DNA from: Opisthorchis felineus
Lineage: Eukaryota > Platyhelminthes > Trematoda > Opisthorchiida > Opisthorchiidae
Reading direction: 5' to 3'
Length of the DNA: 64,000 nucleotides
Assembly (NCBI GenBank): GCA_004794785.1
Contig: SJOL01006981.1
Span: 424,465 to 488,464, forward strand
Below the pieces are notes generated by a model. The model saw only the letters and a program-made list of their open reading frames with translations, was not told the DNA's origin and searched no databases. The translations under genes and the position numbers were made by a program. Of the stretch, positions 23,591-34,452 are shown one piece after another; position 1 is the stretch's first letter, and the number at the start of each line of letters is the position of its first letter.

Positions 23591-24969
23591 CTGAAAGGAA
23601 AATGCGGGAGTTGAAGTAAAACTGACCAGCTGTCAAGATTAAATGTCAGATATGAGATGTGGAAACCTGTGGAGGCAGTAGACACTGCAAGTTGCTGGTG
23701 AGACTCGCCGCTTAGACGACAGTATTTTGCCGAGTAACTCGATTTTCCATACATAAAGTGGACCGCCGCGAAATAAATGAGTACTCTGCTGGGGCGTGAG
23801 TGAGTTCGATTCGAGGTCCTGCAGTAAGAGAAAAAAAACCGAATACGCAATCCTCTATCCACAAAGTGGCTGCGAAAGCCACGCCAGAGAAGGGTTCGAC
23901 AGTCAGAAAGACGAGCACAGGAATGGCCACGTGGACACGGGTATCCATGAATTAGACAAGTAACCGCTCAGATGACCTTCCCCAAACTCCGCTCCCTAGG
24001 ACCCCAAGTCAAAGCCGTCTAATTTGAGTGGTCTTCAAGTAAAGCGGCCACTTCAATTTGGATTTTCTAATCTTACCGAACCACTCTTACAAGCTTATCA
24101 GAAAAGTCCAATCACACTATTAACCACACTCATGGCAAATTATTTCGCTAAGAAAGCAAGGTGTCTGGTTTTTCTCAGCCTGTATCCTAACATTTCCCAT
24201 GAAAAAAACGACACGAGAAATGCCTGGAACGATTTCCACTAAATGAACATTTCTACAGTTATCATTCTCTAGTCATCCTGCGAATTAGTGTTCCGCGGTT
24301 AAAATCGAGTGGAATTAGCAATGGAAAATTACGATGCTCCGGAGAGTTTATTTGATTTGCACCGAGAACACAGTAATACATCAGTGGCTCTTTTCGAGAC
24401 TCTAAACCGGATCAGAACGCTATTTGGCGCCTCACTGCGACCTTCCAGGACTCTTCAGGCCTGTGCTCACAGCTCGAGCTACTGTAGAGGTGACCCTTCA
24501 AACACCGGATGGAGAAAACTGCAGTAATCATGCATTCATCCATTCAAGCGTTTCCATTCCACTTCTGGAAAGCCGGATTGTCGGATACCGAGTTCGATCT
24601 GAGATAGTGCTCTGTAGAGAAACAAAGGTGAGAATGCCATGGCCAAGAACAATGGTCCTGCTTAAAAGCACAGATAGGGATTCACGGATTACTCCTGTTG
24701 GAACTTTCGCCGTTGGTGAGTCCTGCTTCATAGCTAGTTTTCACTAGCCAGCATTCGCCTGCAGCGGTCCCCTGCCTGTATGCATTGTAACCGTCTAGGT
24801 TTCCACTTTGTTTGCGGCGCCGCCATGCTTCCTCAACTTCCTCGGATGCTTCGACAAGTTCTGGCATCGAATCCGTTGCGGAGACTGAATTGTACCGTAA
24901 TATGACGATTTGTGTACCTTCGTGACCCAATAAACTACACTCAGGATCTAACTTTGACACGCAGAGCTT
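23591..24969. other. Region upstream of the RFXANK-like exon
   Basis: About 1.4 kb that should hold a promoter, a trans-splice acceptor or further 5-prime exons of the minus-strand gene. A pyrimidine-rich stretch precedes the AG at 23591-23592. An open minus-strand frame at 24682-24960 looks somewhat protein-like, but I could not connect it by splice sites. Confidence 0.4.
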
Positions 24970-26101
24970 CCCATACAGGGTTGGTCAACGGACAGGGGTC
25001 TGGCGAACACAAAATCCTGATCGTCCAGGTTAGGGGTTGAAACACTAAGGCGATTTGTTATCTAGAAACTAGTACTACTGTGGTAGTATACCGATACCCA
25101 ACCGCTGCCTTGCGGTTAGGCTTTTGAGCCAAAGACTTTTATTAAGGATCTTATGGTCCTCTTGTCTATGTATCGGTGCCCTAACAGTATCCTAGCCAGT
25201 GTACAGCTTCACAACCAGAAATACCCTCATACCACACCGATCGTCGCGCGGTGCCATCAACCGGGGGGATCAAGTTTATGCACACGTCAAAGCCAAAAAG
25301 ACTATTGCTGAGGTGTTCTTTTGTACACTGTAGTCCCTCTCTACTCCCACATCCCGTTGAGTATTATCTCTGCATGTTCTAACACTAGGACTGAGAGGAG
25401 ACTGGGTCTTACCGTGGTGTGACTTTTCGCATACCCCCGTGACCCACTGAGCTATTACTGGGAGGTATCTGTACGACACTTAGAGTCTCCCAAACCAGGT
25501 TTGCCATTGGTTATAGGTCTGACGAACAGTCTCCTCGTCCTCCAGGTCGGGGATTGGAACATGTATGGCGCATTGTTCTCTAAATATGATAACGCACTTG
25601 CATTTCCCGCCAAACACCGCTGCCTTGCGCTCAGGCTTTGGTTGAGGACACTAATCGCCCTAGGAGTATCCCAGCCCATGTACTATCATGAACTACACAC
25701 ATACAACTAAACTCATGTCACATCGGCCGTCGCGTGGTGCCATTAGCCGTGTCGCCCTACTTGCTGCATCCAGCAGAGCGGGTAACCGAAAATATGCTAC
25801 TGCTGACGCCTCTCCCCATCTCCCCACCCCATTCATAACTCTCTCCTTGTAGGCCCAGCAGTTAGGACTAATGACTACGTTTGTCCTGCATCGGTTTTGC
25901 AAGCAACATTTACGCATCATCCGGCGCCGACATCCTCAGCCGTCTAGAAATCAATCTTAAAGCCTCGATGCCGTCTATCTGGCTGCCTTCAATGTCCGCA
26001 CACTGAAGCGAGCAGGACAAAAGGTGCTCTTGCTCGTGAAACACTGACTCGAAAGCAGCAAGCGGCCTGGTAGGTGCTAGAACAACGTCATACGTACACT
26101 C
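24970..26101 (+). mobile_element. LINE 5-prime fragments, partly in tandem
   Basis: Two related blocks follow one another (about 24970-25260 and 25497-25750). They share GGTC..GACGAAC/GGCGAACAC, a CGTCCAGGTTAGGGGTTG / CTCCAGGTCGGGGATTGG segment and a CCGCTGCCTTGCG segment. The second copy also matches the 5-prime leader of the minus-strand LINE at 1500-1715. Near 25987-26050 the frame reads LAAFNVRTLKRAGQK, the first motif of the LINE endonuclease, before decay. The Ty3/gypsy element begins immediately to the right, so it probably inserted into this LINE. Confidence 0.6.
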
Positions 26102-27069
26102 TGTTATATACTAACGTTGTGTTAAACTGTTTACTTGCTATTCATTAAACTAACTGTGTTTCCTAATGTTTTAGCTGATGTACTGAAATTGTTAGAAGAT
26201 TACAGCCTATCATTCGACAATTCTCCTTCTCTATTTCTGGCTGAATCATTCGAGTGCACAACAATTTAATCTTCTAACAAAATACAATGGAACGATTGTT
26301 TCGACCAGATCGGTTTGACGCCGATCCCCAATCCTCTTCTGCTTCAGAACAATGGATCCATTGGCACGAAACGTTTACTAATTTCCTCTCATGCATCGAA
26401 CTCCCAAACGTTGACAAAAGAAAACTTCTGGTAAATTTTCTTTCTCCGTCCGTCTATCAACATGTTCGTGAATGTACTACTTACGAAGACGCCATCCAGA
26501 CGCTCGGAACGATGTACATTAAACCCACAAATGAAGTGTTTGCTCGTCACGTGCTGGCTACTACCAAACAAGAACCGGGTCAATTAGTCGACGCATTCCT
26601 GCAAAAATTACGTTCCCTTTCCAAGGACTGCAATTTTCGAGCGGTTTCTGCCGATGAGCATCGGGATGAGGCTATTCGAGACGCTTTTATCACAGGTTTA
26701 CAGTCTAATTCGTTGATGTCAATCGTTGATGTTATGGTGAATAATATCCCACTTCATGCTCTTATCGATACTGGTAGCTGCGAAAGTTACATTTCTTCTG
26801 ACTTCGCATTGAAGCATGGTTGGACAATAACATCCTCTAAGAGCGCTATCTCGATGGCTTCAACGAATTTATCTTGTGTTACTAGCGGTCATCTTTATGC
26901 TACCGTGCTGTACAAAAGCACACGATACGAAGGTGCCAAACTCTCGCTCTTTTCCAACTTGTGTTCAGACGTCATTCTTGGCCTAGATTTTCTCAGCCAA
27001 CACCAAAGTGTGGTCATACAATTCACGGGTAAACGGCCCCCATTCGCCGTATGCACACTGAAAGCAGCG
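26102..27069 (+). repeat. Left arm of a 968-bp inverted repeat
   Basis: This is the reverse complement of 28323-29290. The leader parts (26102-26290) are identical base for base. The encoded 260-residue proteins differ at one position (Gln versus Pro, bases 27020 and 28372). Beyond 27069 and before 26102 similarity stops abruptly. The spacer between the arms is 1253 bp. Confidence 0.92.
26189..26280. repeat. Short inverted repeat in the LTR/leader
   Basis: TTGTTAGAAGATTA at 26189-26202 is complementary to TAATCTTCTAACAA at 26267-26280, just before the gag start at 26287. The same pair exists in the right arm near 29110-29205. It may mark the LTR end or a structured leader. No tRNA primer-binding site was recognised after it. 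Confidence 0.6.
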
Positions 27070-27081
27070 GCTTTATTTTAA
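26287..27081 (+). pseudogene. gag-protease part of Ty3/gypsy element, 3-prime truncated
   Basis: A 264-residue frame from ATG. Residues 1 to about 140 are a gag-like helical region (HWHETFTNFLSCIE, RKLLVNFLSPSVYQHVRECT). From about 145 an aspartic protease follows, with the catalytic ALIDTGSCESYIS loop and the later VILGLDFLSQH. Between them no Cys-Cys-His-Cys knuckle is present, although gypsy Gag proteins usually carry one. The frame follows the element only to about residue 261; AALF and the stop come from the junction with the inverted copy at 27069/27070. It is therefore detached from any RT. Confidence 0.82.
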
Positions 27082-29105
27082 TTACCTGGACGGTACTGGA
27101 CATCGTAATGAAAACAGGATAGTTCAAGTCTCCATCTCCCGATTTTGTCATTTTTCACTTTGCCTTTGTGCTGTTTATCGTACATAAAGGCGACTGATCG
27201 TTGTCCGTGACAAGTGTGAAGTAATTGCCAATCAGGTAGTTTCTCCATTTTCTCAGGGCTTCAACAATCGCGTACGCTTCCTTCTCGATTGCTGAATGAT
27301 GACGCTCACTGTGTGACAGAGTGCGTGAAAAGAAAGCTACCGGGCGCCCGTTTTGGTTGAGAGTGGCCGCAATGGCTATCTCGGAAGCATCGGTTTCCAT
27401 AACGAGTGGACGAGTGTAGTCTATGGTGAACAAGGCGGCCTTTTCCAAATCGTGTTTTAGAGTATTCAATGCAGCTTGTACGCTATCTGGAATGGGAAAG
27501 ATCTGATTGTGGACGATTGGATGAATTTTATCCGAAAAACTTGGGATCCAGTGTGCGTAGTATGCCAGCATTCTGACCAATCTTCGTTGTGAACGGATGT
27601 CACATGGATGAGGCAACTCCCGTAGGGCTCGAAAACGTTCAGGGTCTGATTTAATCATACCGTGAGATATTTCGTATCCTAGTAATAGTACTTTCGCAGT
27701 AGCTATGATGCTCTTTTTCTGGTTAAATGTAATACCGTGACGTTTTGAGGCCTCAAGGAATTTCTTCAAATTTCGATCATGTTCCTGGGCATCGCGACCA
27801 CACACGGTAACATTGTCAACATATGCGGATGTATCTAGCATATCTTCCTCGTGTATGATGTTGTCTATGGTGCGTTGAAAGCAGGCCACACCATTAGTGA
27901 CTCCGAACGGAATGCGGCGAAATTGAAACAGTGTACCACATGCCTCGAATGCAGTATATGGCTTGTCTTTGTCGGGAATGGTGGTACGTACTTTGAAGGT
28001 CTAGTGTGCTAAACACCGTGTAATGGGAAACCTTCTCTACAAGTTCGTCCACCTTCGGCAGAGGATACACATCAAGGTACGTGAAGCGATTTATGGTTTG
28101 ACTGTAATCGATGACCATGCGCTTCTTATGCCTTTCATTTGTAGTAACGAGAACCTGGGCCGGCCAAGGAGAGTCAGACGGTTCAATAATGTTGTCTGTT
28201 AGTAGCTTCCGAATCTCCGTCTCGATAAATACCGTATCCGCGCGAGAGAAACGAAGATATTTTGTAGCAGTCGCAGTATACCCAGGGGCGAGCTTATCAA
28301 ACAAAGAGGGAGCATTGACTTTCGCTGCTTTCAGTGTGCATACGGCGAATGGGGGCCGTTTACCCGTGAATGGTATGACCACACTTTGGTGTTGGCTGAG
28401 AAAATCTAGGCCAAGAATGACGTCTGAACACAAGTTGGAAAAGAGCGAGAGTTTGGCACCTTCGTATCGTGTGCTTTTGTACAGCACGGTAGCATAAAGA
28501 TGACCGCTAGTAACACAAGATAAATTCGTTGAAGCCATCGAGATAGCGCTCTTAGAGGATGTTATTGTCCAACCATGCTTCAATGCGAAGTCAGAAGAAA
28601 TGTAACTTTCGCAGCTACCAGTATCGATAAGAGCATGAAGTGGGATATTATTCACCATAACATCAACGATTGACATCAACGAATTAGACTGTAAACCTGT
28701 GATAAAAGCGTCTCGAATAGCCTCATCCCGATGCTCATCGGCAGAAACCGCTCGAAAATTGCAGTCCTTGGAAAGGGAACGTAATTTTTGCAGGAATGCG
28801 TCGACTAATTGACCCGGTTCTTGTTTGGTAGTAGCCAGCACGTGACGAGCAAACACTTCATTTGTGGGTTTAATGTACATCGTTCCGAGCGTCTGGATGG
28901 CGTCTTCGTAAGTAGTACATTCACGAACATGTTGATAGACGGACGGAGAAAGAAAATTTACCAGAAGTTTTCTTTTGTCAACGTTTGGGAGTTCGATGCA
29001 TGAGAGGAAATTAGTAAACGTTTCGTGCCAATGGATCCATTGTTCTGAAGCAGAAGAGGATTGGGGATCGGCGTCAAACCGATCTGGTCGAAACAATCGT
29101 TCCAT
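27070..29105 (-). pseudogene. gag-protease-RT-RNase H of the inverted gypsy copy, broken
   Basis: Starts at the ATG at 29103-29105 with the same gag-protease as the left arm, then the RT: LLTDNIIEPSDSPWPAQVLV, MVIDYSQTINRFTYLDVYPL and VFSTLDLQSTYHH. A frameshift near 27990-28010 separates this from the continuation, where the frame of 27155-27889 holds QRTIDNIIHEEDMLDTSAYV. The RT active site reads YVDN instead of YxDD. RNase H follows with LVMETDASEIAIAATLNQNG and FFSRTLSHSERHHSAIEKEA. A TGA at 27155-27157 cuts the RNase H end; beyond it the sequence still encodes KNDKIGRWRLELSCFHYDVQ up to the junction at 27070. No integrase follows. Confidence 0.85.
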
Positions 29106-29290
29106 TGTATTTTGTTAGAAGATTAAATTGTTGTGCACTCGAATGATTCAGCCAGAAATAGAGAAGGAGAATTGTCGAATGATAGGCTGTAATCTTCTAA
29201 CAATTTCAGTACATCAGCTAAAACATTAGGAAACACAGTTAGTTTAATGAATAGCAAGTAAACAGTTTAACACAACGTTAGTATATAACA
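28323..29290 (-). repeat. Right arm of the 968-bp inverted repeat
   Basis: Partner of 26102-27069. It begins (minus strand) at the same TGTTATATAC terminus and ends after the protease region at AAAGCAGCG. From there this copy continues into its RT, whereas the left arm breaks off. Confidence 0.92.
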
Positions 29291-30340
29291 CATAACACGT
29301 TATGTCACCCCGGCATCACGCGGATGCTTCATTTCGTTCGCTCGAAAAATTTGCCGTTTTCAATCGAGGATGTTAAGGCGATTACAAATCAATGTAGTGT
29401 TTGTTCAGAATTGAAGCCTCGTTTCCTCAATCACCCTTTTAGCAATCATATTAAACCTACACAACCGTTTGAACGCGTCAGCGGCGATTTTAAAGGCCCA
29501 CTTTCATCGACTTCCCACAACAAATACCTTTTAATAATGATCGACGAGTACTCCCGTTTCCCATTCACCTTCGCGTGTACGGATGTGTCCTCATCCACCG
29601 TGATCAAGTGTTTTATTCGGTTGTCCTCTTTGTTCGGAATGCCATCATATGTCCATTCTGATCGTGAAGGAACTTTCATGTCAGGTGAAGTGCAAAGGTT
29701 TCTTCACGACAGGGGTGTGGCAACCAGTCGAACTACCCCATACAATCCTTGCGGTAACGGACAATTTGAACGGCTTAACTGTACTCTATCACTCTGGCGT
29801 TGAAGACCCAGATAGGAAACTCCAGGACAGCGAAAATCGTCTGAACACGTGGTGTCCACCAAAGAACCAGCCCCGGAGCCAAATAGACTAGATTCGCTTC
29901 AACTGTTGGTGGGAATGATTCATCACTGTCCGCCGCTTCTTATGGAATGCCTGTGTGGAATCCAATCATGAAATTGTCCGTTGCGCCACTCACAGTAGTT
30001 TTTGGATTTTCGCAGTACATGCGCCTCACTCAATCCCTGAGAATCCCACATACCCATAAATCAAATTAACTTATCAGAACCGGTTCCTCCAACGTCTATC
30101 TACTGGACGTTATCGGTCAATGGAAACAGATATCCAAAGCTGTACCCGAAGCCGGAAATTCTTCCTTCGGTACAATCCAGCCAATCTCTTCCCGGGATTG
30201 GATCGCTAACAGGATACAACTTTGCCGGAGTTCTGTCCATGAAAGATTAACAACGGCCACAACCACAATCCAAGTCAACGCGTCATCCCACGCTAGGAAA
30301 AACTGAGCGGCTGCGCAGACCGGGAAACTTGATGGACCCA
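29291..30340 (+). pseudogene. Ty3/gypsy integrase, decayed C-terminal half
   Basis: The open frame starts without ATG at 29291 as HNTLCHPGITRMLHFVRSKN and continues to QCSVCSELKPRF, a complete HHCC zinc-binding domain. The catalytic core follows: VSGDFKGPLSSTSHNKYLLI (first Asp; D-F-K rather than the common D-F-x-G-P-L spacing being kept), YVHSDREGTFMSGEVQRFL (second Asp, in a duplicated-looking SDREGT) and PYNPCGNGQFERLN (the Glu). After 29800 frames shift, with recognisable pieces such as DRKLQDSENRLNTW, SNVYLLDVIGQWKQIS and RYNPANLFPGLDR, the usual C-terminal order of gypsy integrases. Confidence 0.82.
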
Positions 30341-30417
30341 GATGCTCAAAGTGGAAGCGAAAATGCTGGAAATGTTTGCTGGTTGTTTTACTTGATCCGT
30401 TCGGCAGATCCTGGAAA

Positions 30418-30622
30418 ACAATGAATAATAATAACAGTCAATCGGCTGAAATACAACTTCGGTGCCGAACTGTCACAAAACCCGAAAGACGCATTAGGGC
30501 TGAGATACTGGCGGGCTGCCCAACCCTAGACAAGAACACTCGAGGCACCAAGGTTGGATTCAAACTACGGACCTTCCCGTCAGTAAGTTCGCAACCTAAC
30601 CACTGAGCCATCTCAAACTTGG
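30418..30622 (-). mobile_element. tRNA-derived SINE, diverged copy
   Basis: Minus-strand SINE. Its A box end reads, on the plus strand, CACTGAGCCATCTC (30601-30614) and its tail is the AATAATAATAA run near 30423-30433. The body with CCCAACCCTAGACAAG matches the family. A 9-bp direct repeat TCCTGGAAA (30409-30417 and 30623-30631) flanks it. It is more diverged than the copies at 48318, 49779 and 58124, which suggests an older insertion just beyond the gypsy integrase. Confidence 0.82.
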
Positions 30623-30869
30623 TCCTGGAAATCCCCTTGTCGGTGAGAACATTAAGGATCACAGTGGCTCCGCGACAACCAGCGGAGGAGAACGTTTGGG
30701 CCGCTGGCCAGAATAATTATGTTTGCCCTGTTTCTCAAAGCGGTCCATCGTTCGTTGTTAAATCGTTCTTCCTCGTTGTAGCTCGCAGTGTCGAAGTTTT
30801 GGGTGGATAAAGCCTAGATTATGGGCCCTCGGTCTTTTCCATTCTTACCCTGGTTGTCGCCGCGCTCCA

Positions 30870-32420
30870 TTCCTCGCCAAACACAACAATACTTCAAACA
30901 ATAATTCCATCAGCCACCTGCTACTTCCCATCCGGACCACCGGTCTTTGACAGAAATTGAACTGTGAATATGGAGCCCCCTTCAACCTCACAGGTGTTCG
31001 AATATATGTCCCTACTCAAGCGTCACCGTACTCTTAGTCACCACGATCTTCCACCTGCTCTATTCAAAGACGGCAGTGAATTCCTTGGTCAGCGCCTTTC
31101 TAACTTAGGCCTACTTTGGAGTAAAGCACCATCCTAGAGAACGGGGGTGGGGCGATAATTGTGCTTGTCTTCAAAGGGGCATCCGCAGTGAATATAGTAA
31201 CCAAAGATGTCAAATTGACTGCCACGGTAACAAGACTCCTGAGGTCGCCGACTCCTCATAACATTGTCACTTATAAATGCTCTATATGCCTCCTGCCGTG
31301 GACGCCTACGTGTCTACGGCAAATCTTCCCCTGCGTTCACCACATCCAGTGGTGACAAGCAAGGGTGTCCTCTGTCGCCCTTTTTCTTTAACTTCGTTAT
31401 CGATGTGCTCCTTTAGACCTCTTTACCTGCCTCTAACATCTCGGGTGTCGAAATACTCCCGGGAAGTTCGCTCAGTGACATTGAGTTCGCCGATGATATT
31501 GCTCCCTTCGGAACAGACACTTTAAAAATGCAATCAATTTTAAATAACCTAAACAACTCTGCTGCATAGTTCGGTAGGCGCTTCGCATCTGTGAAAAAGT
31601 AAGGTGCTGCTACAAGATTGGGTGGAATCTAACCCTAACCTCAAGCCCACAGGTGAACCGGTCGATGTGGTAGATAGATTCGTTTACACTGGCAGCTGCA
31701 TAGGTCCCGGCAGGGTGGCAAATGACAAGATCATTTCCCGAACTGGGAGGGCCAGAGTAGTGTTTGTGGCACCGAAGTGACATCAGCTTCACTGTCAAGA
31801 ATTGAGTGTACAGTGCCGCGGTCAAATTTGTCCTATTTTATGGATCAGATGCGTGGCCGCTTCGTACGGAAGATCTTCGGAGACTCTGTATTTTACCATC
31901 GTTGCCTCCGTAGCGTTGCGCGGATCTGATGGGAACACCAGGTCAGTACTGCTGAAGTTTTTATGGAGGTTCACTCTCCCACGAAAGATAGAGCTCTCCT
32001 CGCCCAACGTTGTATCGAATAAGGGCGACCGAGAGGCGGTTAGCACATGACTTGGGAATGAAGCATGGAAGTCTTCACCAGCCAACTGAGTCGCGTTGGT
32101 AACTGCCGCCTCTCCGGATGGGGACTGCGGGACGGGACAAACCAATAGTTAGTGACCCTGACGGATATAGCTGTCACACAGCTAGCGGAAGCCTTGCATC
32201 AAAGATATCATCTTCATTGCGTAGCTTTCACTTCCTGTCAAATTGGACGAAGATCTATTGGCCGTCAGTTGATGGATCGAGCCGCCGCTTCCAGTGCACG
32301 GCTCTCATTCCCTTATCCTCATTGTGCTCGGTGGACGAAGCTGTAAAAGCTGGAATGAATGCACTTCGGTGCACGGTTTGTGAGCTGGAAAACCGAACTG
32401 AACTGAACTAAGCCGGCACG
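30870..32420 (+). mobile_element. Degenerate LINE, RT and C-terminal region
   Basis: Plus-strand LINE. Near 31000-31115 the start of the RT is visible (LLKRHRTLSHHDLPPALFKD). From 31360 the palm follows: GCPLSPFFFNFVIDVLL, then LSDIEFADDIAPFGTDTL with the catalytic FADD at 31486-31497 intact and MQSILNNLNNSA after it. The remaining C-terminal part is interrupted by stops, and the element ends near 32420 with GAACTGAACTAAG. Frames change several times, and a section between 31130 and 31300 is missing or unreadable. Confidence 0.78.
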
Positions 32421-32439
32421 CGAAACCCTAACCCGTAAG

Positions 32440-33300
32440 CACCGCCCGGGATTTCGACCGGGTAGAGGCCGCATCGACCACATTTTCACACTACATCTGG
32501 TAGCGCCATAGGTACAAAAGACCCACACTATTGGTGTTCAATGACTTCAAAACGTGCATCAGTCCCATCGATCACTCAGTGTTTCTAACCACTCTCGCCC
32601 AATGGTGAATGCTGCAGACGTTCGTGAACATAATCCAAACATTATGTTACTTCTGGGCGTGTGATAAGTCCTCTAAAGGTTTCTCTACAAGAAGTGGTGC
32701 TTGGCAAAGCTGTCCCCTCTCTCCATGTTTGTTCATATTCGTTGACGAGTCAATGAGGTGGACGCTGGAGGGACTTCAAAACCTTCAAATCGTCACAAGT
32801 GAGAAACTTGTCGGTCTGGAGTAGGCAGGCGTCACCGGCCTAATCTTTGGAGACGAAGTACATGCGTCGTTGAACAAACTGATCATAATACCACCTTTTG
32901 GCATGAATCTTGTGCACAAGGCGCCTTGTGCACCATTCTTTAGAACGTCCAGTCGCTGAGCATGCCCCCTGTAATTCAAAAAGCACTGTAGGTCTTAGAA
33001 ACTTTCACATACCTAGGTAGATGTATTAGCTCTGACGGAGGCGTATGATGACGTCAGCGCACGAACCTCTTAGACGCGAACTAGTTTTGCCAATCTGCAT
33101 CACTTGTGGCGTCGAAAATCGCAAGCGTCGTATTTACCAGGCACCGTAAGGGCCATGTTGGTGTGCGGTTGTGTGACACGACCCCTTTGGGCAGATGACC
33201 TGGAACATCTTCATGTTTGTGACCACTGAAGCGTTGTCAGTATTGAATGACATTAACAAATCCACAAGGAGGTCATTAGAAAACGAATGCTCGGTTTAGG
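32440..33300 (+). mobile_element. Second degenerate LINE RT fragment
   Basis: Begins with PPGFRPGRGRIDHIFTL (about 32446-32500), the RT segment preceding the palm. It continues as MLQTFVNIIQTLCYFWACDK, GFSTRSGAWQSCPLSPCLFI and FVDESMRWTLEGLQNLQI (32609-32824), with Trp-Gln replacing the usual Arg-Gln of GVRQGCPLSP. The catalytic part (GLIFGDEVHASLNK) has lost the aspartate pair. LHHLWRRKSQASYLPGTVRA near 33090-33160 equals the C-terminal block of other copies. Confidence 0.7.
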
Positions 33301-33359
33301 ACTACCGCCACAAGTTCCAGCAACCAACCACTGCTTGCAGCATTCAACTCAGTCATAGG

Positions 33360-34110
33360 ACATGCATTTTGGTCTGTTTTGAACGCTGATGGCTTGCCAT
33401 ATAAACTGCGAAATGTCGTCAGAGCCCACTATTCGGGCATAAAGGCCCGAACTCAATTATACTGGAGAGAGAGACTACGACATTTGGTCTAACCCTTGTG
33501 TTCTGCAAGGCTGTCCACTTTCCCCGATGCTTTCCAGTGTCCCGATTGATTGGCTAATGTGGCACAAACTCGGTGGTTACTCTGGAGTACCACTAATCCC
33601 CACTATAGGGATCACGGACACTGATTACGCTGATGGTATCGTCGCCTGAGATAAAACACAAATGCACCCCATATATGATCGTATCAGTGACTACGCTCCG
33701 ATGCGTGAACTAGAAATGCTGAAAAACATGATTTTTCATCAGAAGCACGGGTGTTTGGCCTAACCCGCTTGATGATAAACTACAGCCCACAAACCAAGTG
33801 GATAACTTCACGTATTTGGGTTCTATCACATTCCCCAACTGTCAAGCTTGGCAAGCTTCGCAATGACAACCCCACAAACACGTTCATTCAGCCTCGCAGC
33901 ACTCTATGGGAACGCCTGAAAATTAGCCTTCGAACAAACCCCTGTGTACGTATGATCGTTCAATTGGTACTAACATACAACTATGATATCTGGCCTCGCC
34001 AAACGGTCGGTCTTCAAACACTTGAAGCATTTCATCACTGGTGCATAATATACATTGTACTGACAGAGTATCCAGTGGGGTGTCAGGAACCGCTGCTGTA
34101 ACAATTCACC
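33360..34110 (+). mobile_element. LINE RT fragment of a different subfamily
   Basis: Translated pieces include GLPYKLRNVVRAHYSGIKAR, CVLQGCPLSPMLSSVPIDWL and IGITDTDYADGIVA. In the last, the active-site YADD has become YADG (Gly codon at 33635-33637). Later a C-terminal block ends near 34110. The wording differs from the FADD/LNNLNN family, so this is a separate LINE group. No intact frame longer than about 116 codons remains. Confidence 0.68.
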
Positions 34111-34434
34111 CCTCCAAATTGATCCAGTGAGGCAGACTATAGTACCGAATAAAGGTTCTCCACAAACCAGGCTCCGAAATATCGAAGTTTTTCTGTCGCC
34201 ACTGCCCTGTTCAGAATGGTGCTATCTCATCCAAGGACAACTGGAAACCTGACCATTTATAGTTAAGATCGACGGGAATGTGGGACCAAATAGTGGAAGA
34301 GGATTTGGGAAAGGTTGTGCATGGGTAGCAGCGACCCGAGCTATTTCGCAGCCGTAAAGTATAGCGGGGTGCTCAGTTGTATGGCAGGTACGTTGGTTGC
34401 AGGAAACCTCCAACACCATCAACCATAGGCTACG

Positions 34435-34452
34435 CATCATCATCATCATCAT
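34435..34452. repeat. (CAT)6 microsatellite
   Basis: Six CAT units at the end of a stretch with no other recognisable repeat. It may be the remnant tail of a minus-strand LINE, but the adjoining GTAAGAACCGCG motif of those tails is absent. Confidence 0.75.

Larger units (their letters stand above)
26102..30340 (+). mobile_element. Rearranged Ty3/gypsy (CsRn1-like) LTR retrotransposon with inverted internal copy
   Basis: The outer plus-strand element starts at 26102 with an LTR-like TGTTATATAC and runs through gag-protease to 27069. It then jumps to an inverted copy (27070-29290) and resumes in plus orientation at 29291 exactly at the first residue of the integrase zinc-binding domain, continuing decayed to about 30340. 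The inverted copy carries LTR/leader, gag-protease, RT and RNase H. Its LTR end TGTTATATAC at 29290 touches the integrase directly. The simplest reading is an antiparallel insertion of a second copy at the RNase H-integrase boundary, followed by loss of the first copy's RT-RNase H and the second copy's integrase. No 3-prime LTR was recognised after 30340. Confidence 0.8.

Noticed and set aside
24682..24960. Minus-strand open frame considered as an N-terminal exon of the RFXANK-like gene
   Set aside because: Starts with GTG, and I found no donor or acceptor pair that joins it in phase to 23590. Sequence similarity to family N-termini is not convincing.
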